Of a stretch of 64,000 nt of DNA, positions 60,765 through 64,000 are shown piece by piece (position 1 is the stretch's first letter; every line of letters starts with the position of its first letter). The notes below the pieces were generated by a model that saw only the letters and a list, made by a program, of their open reading frames with translations, had not been told where the DNA came from and made no database searches. Source of the DNA: Chitinophaga lutea (GTDB lineage Bacteria > Bacteroidota > Bacteroidia > Chitinophagales > Chitinophagaceae); contig NZ_RPDH01000002.1 of the NCBI RefSeq assembly GCF_003813775.1, positions 558,001 to 622,000 of the forward strand, in the 5' to 3' direction. A program made the position numbers and the translations under genes.

Positions 60765-61675
60765 TAGACAACTTTTTTGATGTTTTTAATATTCCAGAAC
60801 AATCCGTTCCAGAATGCTTTCAGATGCGCATGTTCCCGCTTCAGCAGGAACGTGAGCGTGTTTTTCGGGATGGTGAACAGGGCCAGGTAACACATAAACA
60901 CTGCGCGGTGAAGCAGCTTCACATTCCGGCGCATAAAGAGGATGCGGTTACGTGTGATGTAATATGTCTTGAGCGGGCTGTTCTTCCCGGTAGTCATCGA
61001 CTCTTTATGGTAAATCAGTGATTTGTACTGATAGTAAACCTTGTATCCTTTCCGTTTGATCTGTTCGCACCAGTCGAACTCTTCGTAGTAGAGGAAAAAA
61101 ATTTCCGGCATCAGGCCCACCTCCTGCAATACCCGGGCGGGAATCATCATGCCGCCGCCGTGCGCGTAATTGGTTTCGGTAACCTTGTCGTACTGTCCGT
61201 TGTCCGGTTCCTTGCAGCCCACCATGCCGTTGCGCCCCGTAAAGATGTCGACCGCCTGGTAACCGGCGTATTCGATGGTGCCTTTGTGGAAGTAGTAGTG
61301 GAATTTAGGGCTCGCGATGCCGGCATCCGGATATTGTGCAAACAGTTCCAGCAGGCCTTCGATGAGGCCGTCTGTAAATTCCGTATCGTTGTTGACGAGA
61401 AACAGGTATTCCCCGAGGGCTGCGCGCAGGCCCAGGTTATTGCCGCCAGAGAAGCCGAGGTTTTTTTCGCTCCTGATCACCTTTACGGCCGGGTCCACCG
61501 CTTTCAATGCGGTGGTGGGGTCTTCAGCCGAAGCATTGTCCACCACGATCACTTCCACATTCCTGTAGGTATTGCGCGTAATAGACCGCAGCAGATCGCA
61601 CGTCACCGCGGCATTGTTGTAGTTGACGGTGATGATGGAAACAAGCGGGCCGTATGACTCAGTTTGCGTTGCCAT
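60764..61675 (-). CDS. GT2 glycosyltransferase (rhamnosyltransferase-like)
   Basis: The 303-residue product has a GT-A fold: VSIITVNYNNAAVTCDLL, VIVVDNASAED, FLVNNDTEF (DxD-like site), and TNYAHGGGMMIPARVLQEVG followed by EEFDWCEQIKRKGYKV. This resembles the WbbL rhamnosyltransferase group. It is likely to add one sugar to the growing repeat unit at the inner membrane. Its start overlaps the preceding GT2 gene by 17 bp and its stop shares a base with the asnB start, so it is translationally coupled in a tight operon. Confidence 0.9.
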   Translation of the reverse strand: MATQTESYGPLVSIITVNYNNAAVTCDLLRSITRNTYRNVEVIVVDNASAEDPTTALKAVDPAVKVIRSEKNLGFSGGNNLGLRAALGEYLFLVNNDTEFTDGLIEGLLELFAQYPDAGIASPKFHYYFHKGTIEYAGYQAVDIFTGRNGMVGCKEPDNGQYDKVTETNYAHGGGMMIPARVLQEVGLMPEIFFLYYEEFDWCEQIKRKGYKVYYQYKSLIYHKESMTTGKNSPLKTYYITRNRILFMRRNVKLLHRAVFMCYLALFTIPKNTLTFLLKREHAHLKAFWNGLFWNIKNIKKVV

Positions 61676-62867
61676 CTAACAGGGGATTGTCGATACCGGT
61701 TTTGGTATGTTTAGTGTGAATGAATGTTTTGTTTGCGCCTTTCAGCCTGAACATCAGCGCCACCATAATACCCAGCACACGGGGCAGCGCCATCATGGCC
61801 GTAAAGAAATACGTGGTGTAAAACTTCTTGGGCAGCGGCAGCAGCAGGCTGATGATAAACATCGCCATGATTATAAGCCAGGCAGCGGCCGGTATACCAA
61901 GATACGGGGAAAAGAGCAGATATACCAGTGTAAAAAACCCGACTGCCACCAGCAGCAGCATACGCGGCATCAGCATGTTCTGTATTACGGCCAGGTTGAA
62001 ATAATCGATCTGACCGCGGAAAAGTGCTTTCATACCCGGGGCAAAGAATTTCCGGAGGTAAACGATCTGGGCTGATATCCAGCGGCGGCGCTGATTGCGG
62101 AACGCATTCGGGTTTTCGACCTTCTCATCGAACACCAGCGCGTTTTCGAGGTAGTGTATCTTTTTACCGTGGGCTACCACTAACAGCTGTAATACTTTAT
62201 CGAACCCGCCGATAGCCTGTATGTCTTTCAGTACCGATTTTACGAATGCGAAAGGAAACACCATACCGGAGCCGATCACGGGAGCGGACAGGCCAACCGC
62301 GTTGGCGCCTTTACGGTGAATATGATTGGCAACGATTTCGTTGGCCGCATCGAGGATAGCAAACGGTGTATCCATGTTTTTGGCCACGCGTTGCGCCTGG
62401 AGCACTTCTTTGCCTTCCAGCCAGGCCTGATTCACTTTGAGGAGAAAATCTTTTTCCAGCACATTATCCGCGTCACAGATCAGCGCCAGGTCGTAGCGGT
62501 CTTCCAGCTGTTCAAAAGCTGTATTGAGCGATTTGGCTTTGGTGCTCACATCGAAAGAAACCGGGATCACACGTACGCCGGGGCCACGGAGGGCCTCCAG
62601 TGTTTCCGGTCGCAGGGAGTCCGCAATCACCACGGTGTCGTAATACGCTTTCGGGTAATTGAGGTGACTGTAGCTTTCGGCTGCTGAGAGAATAACTTCG
62701 TCTTCCTTATACGCAGGCACCAGAATGGCTATGCGCTGATAAGACGGGGGGGGCTGCACAATGTTTTTTTTCCTGCGGGCCAGTTTTCCGGCCACGGAGA
62801 AGAAAAAGTTAAAAAAGACGCATCCGGCTAAGTAGGTAAAAATTATTATCTCAATAATCAGTAACAT
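61659..62867 (-). CDS. Membrane GT2 glycosyltransferase (BcsA/HAS-like)
   Basis: The 402-residue product has an N-terminal membrane helix (LLIIEIIIFTYLAGCVFFNFFF), a GT-A domain with RIAILVPAYKEDEVI, LICDADNVLEKDF and FRNQRRRWISAQ (the Q/RxxRW motif that marks processive enzymes) and about three C-terminal membrane helices. It may polymerise or add sugars at the membrane. The Q-R-R-R-W motif suggests processivity, but the protein is shorter than cellulose or hyaluronan synthases, so single addition is also possible. It overlaps both neighbours, sharing a base with the sugar transferase stop. Confidence 0.88.
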   Translation of the reverse strand: MLLIIEIIIFTYLAGCVFFNFFFSVAGKLARRKKNIVQPPPSYQRIAILVPAYKEDEVILSAAESYSHLNYPKAYYDTVVIADSLRPETLEALRGPGVRVIPVSFDVSTKAKSLNTAFEQLEDRYDLALICDADNVLEKDFLLKVNQAWLEGKEVLQAQRVAKNMDTPFAILDAANEIVANHIHRKGANAVGLSAPVIGSGMVFPFAFVKSVLKDIQAIGGFDKVLQLLVVAHGKKIHYLENALVFDEKVENPNAFRNQRRRWISAQIVYLRKFFAPGMKALFRGQIDYFNLAVIQNMLMPRMLLLVAVGFFTLVYLLFSPYLGIPAAAWLIIMAMFIISLLLPLPKKFYTTYFFTAMMALPRVLGIMVALMFRLKGANKTFIHTKHTKTGIDNPLLDGNAN

Positions 62868-63994
62868 TATACATTATCTTTTTGAATAAGGGCAAACGGC
62901 GTGTTCACCATCAGCCACATATCATACGCGAAGGTGTTTTTGTTCGCATAGTTGATATCGAGCTGAATCCGTTCTTCCACAGACATCTCTGCTTTGCCGC
63001 GTTTGCTGATCTGCCAGAGGCCGGTGATGCCGGCCGGGGCCAGAAAGCGCTCCACCCATTCGTCTGTAGTGAGGGTGGTGGCTTCATACAAAGGTAACGG
63101 ACGGTTACCAACGAGCGACATATCTCCTTTCAGCACGTTGAAAAGCTGGGGCAGCTCATCGAGACTGCTGTTGCGGAGGAAATTGCCGAGTTTGGTGATC
63201 CTGGGGTCGTTAGACACCTTATAGAAAACAGGGCCTTTTCCGTCTGTAGCATACTGGTTCAGGTGCTGCAGCTGCTGGAGTTTTTTGTCCGCATCGGGCA
63301 CCATGGTCCTGAATTTGTAGAATTTGAACACTTTATAGTTCCTGCCGGCTCTTTTAGCTGCGTAAAAGATGGGGCCTTTGGATTCCATGCGGATGGCCGC
63401 GGCAATCACCAGCATTATAGGCGCAGCGCAAATGAGGCCGAAGCTCGCGGCGGTGATATCCAGGGAACGTTTCAGGAAGTTGCTTACGCCTTTCCCTTTG
63501 TAATGAGCCCTGGGCATCGCCATTTTTTCACCCTGCACACTTTGCATGCGTTTGATCTTGCTGATGAACTCCACCTTGGCCTTCAACTGTTGTTCAGTGC
63601 AGGCAGGTGTTACCACTTCGTCGATAAAACCGCACTGTTTCGTAAATACCTTCACCTCGTCGGTAATCTCCCCGGCGAGCAGGAAGAAGGGTATGGTGCG
63701 GAGGGCCTGGTAGCTTTTAAAATAAGCTGCCCAGCTTTCACTGTCGCGGCGGCTTACCGTACTGTAATCCAGGAAAATGGCAGCAGGAGCTTTCCTTTCC
63801 ATCGACAGCAGGTCGGAAATCAGTGCCTGTCCGTCTTTTGCCGTGTGGCCTTCCATCACGCGGTGGAAAAAAGCCGAGAAGGCAACCTCGGGGAAAGCCT
63901 TACCGATAAACAGTGCAATCCTTTCTGCCCGGACGGTTGCCTGGTGCAGTGGAAGTGTAGGGGCCAATGATGTAATAGGTGCAGTCGTTTCCAT
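62867..63994 (-). CDS. Initiating sugar transferase with receiver-like N-terminal domain
   Basis: The 375-residue product has two parts. Residues about 20-150 look like a CheY-type receiver fold: RIALFIGKAF, PAAIFLDYSTV with an Asp at the usual phospho-acceptor place, and TIPFFLLAGEIT. Residues 170-375 are a bacterial sugar transferase domain with one membrane segment (ITAASFGLICAAPIMLVIAAA), KFYKFRTMVPDADK, RNSSLDELPQLFNVLKGDMSLVGNRPLP and GITGLWQISKRG. The latter transfers a sugar phosphate to undecaprenyl phosphate to start the repeat unit. The usual four membrane helices of WbaP-type enzymes are replaced by the receiver-like domain. It is the first gene seen of the EPS operon. Confidence 0.88.
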   Translation of the reverse strand: METTAPITSLAPTLPLHQATVRAERIALFIGKAFPEVAFSAFFHRVMEGHTAKDGQALISDLLSMERKAPAAIFLDYSTVSRRDSESWAAYFKSYQALRTIPFFLLAGEITDEVKVFTKQCGFIDEVVTPACTEQQLKAKVEFISKIKRMQSVQGEKMAMPRAHYKGKGVSNFLKRSLDITAASFGLICAAPIMLVIAAAIRMESKGPIFYAAKRAGRNYKVFKFYKFRTMVPDADKKLQQLQHLNQYATDGKGPVFYKVSNDPRITKLGNFLRNSSLDELPQLFNVLKGDMSLVGNRPLPLYEATTLTTDEWVERFLAPAGITGLWQISKRGKAEMSVEERIQLDINYANKNTFAYDMWLMVNTPFALIQKDNV

Positions 63995-64000
63995 ATGTTA

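Overview
This window looks like an ordinary chromosomal segment of a Bacteroidota bacterium, most likely Chitinophagaceae (Chitinophaga-like). The evidence is a SusC/SusD pair, several carboxypeptidase-regulatory-domain TonB receptors, a DUF5686 protein, a C-terminal T9SS sorting domain, LytS/LytTR signalling, TAnnTTTG-type -7 promoter boxes, and few Shine-Dalgarno sequences. No tRNA, rRNA, CRISPR array, transposase or phage gene was seen.

Layout. 0-9.6 kb: a DUF2141 protein cut by the window edge, a histone-H1-like Lys/Ala-rich DUF6496 protein, a polysaccharide deacetylase, an AraC regulator, a GH88/DUF2264 saccharide-degradation pair, a three-gene unit (AhpD-like protein, EamA transporter, SigJ-like sigma factor), a DinB-like protein and a GH16 glucanase. 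9.6-12.7 kb: a CDF metal transporter transcribed with an OmpR-type two-component system. 13-18.5 kb: a SusC-SusD-DUF4397 outer-membrane uptake operon. 18.7-24.5 kb: a HEAT-like protein, thrS-infC (no rpmI-rplT follows), a hypothetical protein and a SMUG2-type DNA glycosylase. 24.7-36.8 kb: a TonB receptor, a DUF3347 lipoprotein, an ABC-F ATPase, a LytS/LytTR pair, TrhO, a possible 46-residue membrane protein, a DUF5686 protein and a small membrane protein. 36.9-47.7 kb: methionine biosynthesis genes (metZ-like with osmC, divergent from metX), a large TonB receptor, ychF, two inner-membrane transport-type proteins and a surface lipoprotein. 47.7-49.6 kb: a thiamine-binding protein with a GNAT-nitrilase fusion.

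49.7-64 kb is an exopolysaccharide/capsule locus. A minus-strand chain of overlapping or abutting genes encodes an initiating sugar transferase with a receiver-like N-terminus, two GT2 glycosyltransferases, an asparagine synthase-like amidotransferase and a methyltransferase. Plus-strand units supply two GT4 glycosyltransferases, a hexapeptide acyltransferase and a flippase. A 1148-residue beta-helix/PKD/T9SS protein lies among them, with its stop codon overlapping that of the acyltransferase gene.

The most unusual signals are non-coding. Three intergenic clusters of degenerate tandem repeats have different periods (about 52, 83 and 33 bp). One of them consists of copies of the 3' end of the GH16 gene, next to a possible remnant of a second GH16 5' end. 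Three terminators are followed at once by a -7 promoter box for the next gene. The thrS mRNA appears to begin with an imperfect hairpin. No complete, clearly undescribed system was recognised; the best candidates are the repeat clusters, the receiver-fused sugar transferase in the EPS locus and the GNAT-nitrilase/thiamine-binding pair.
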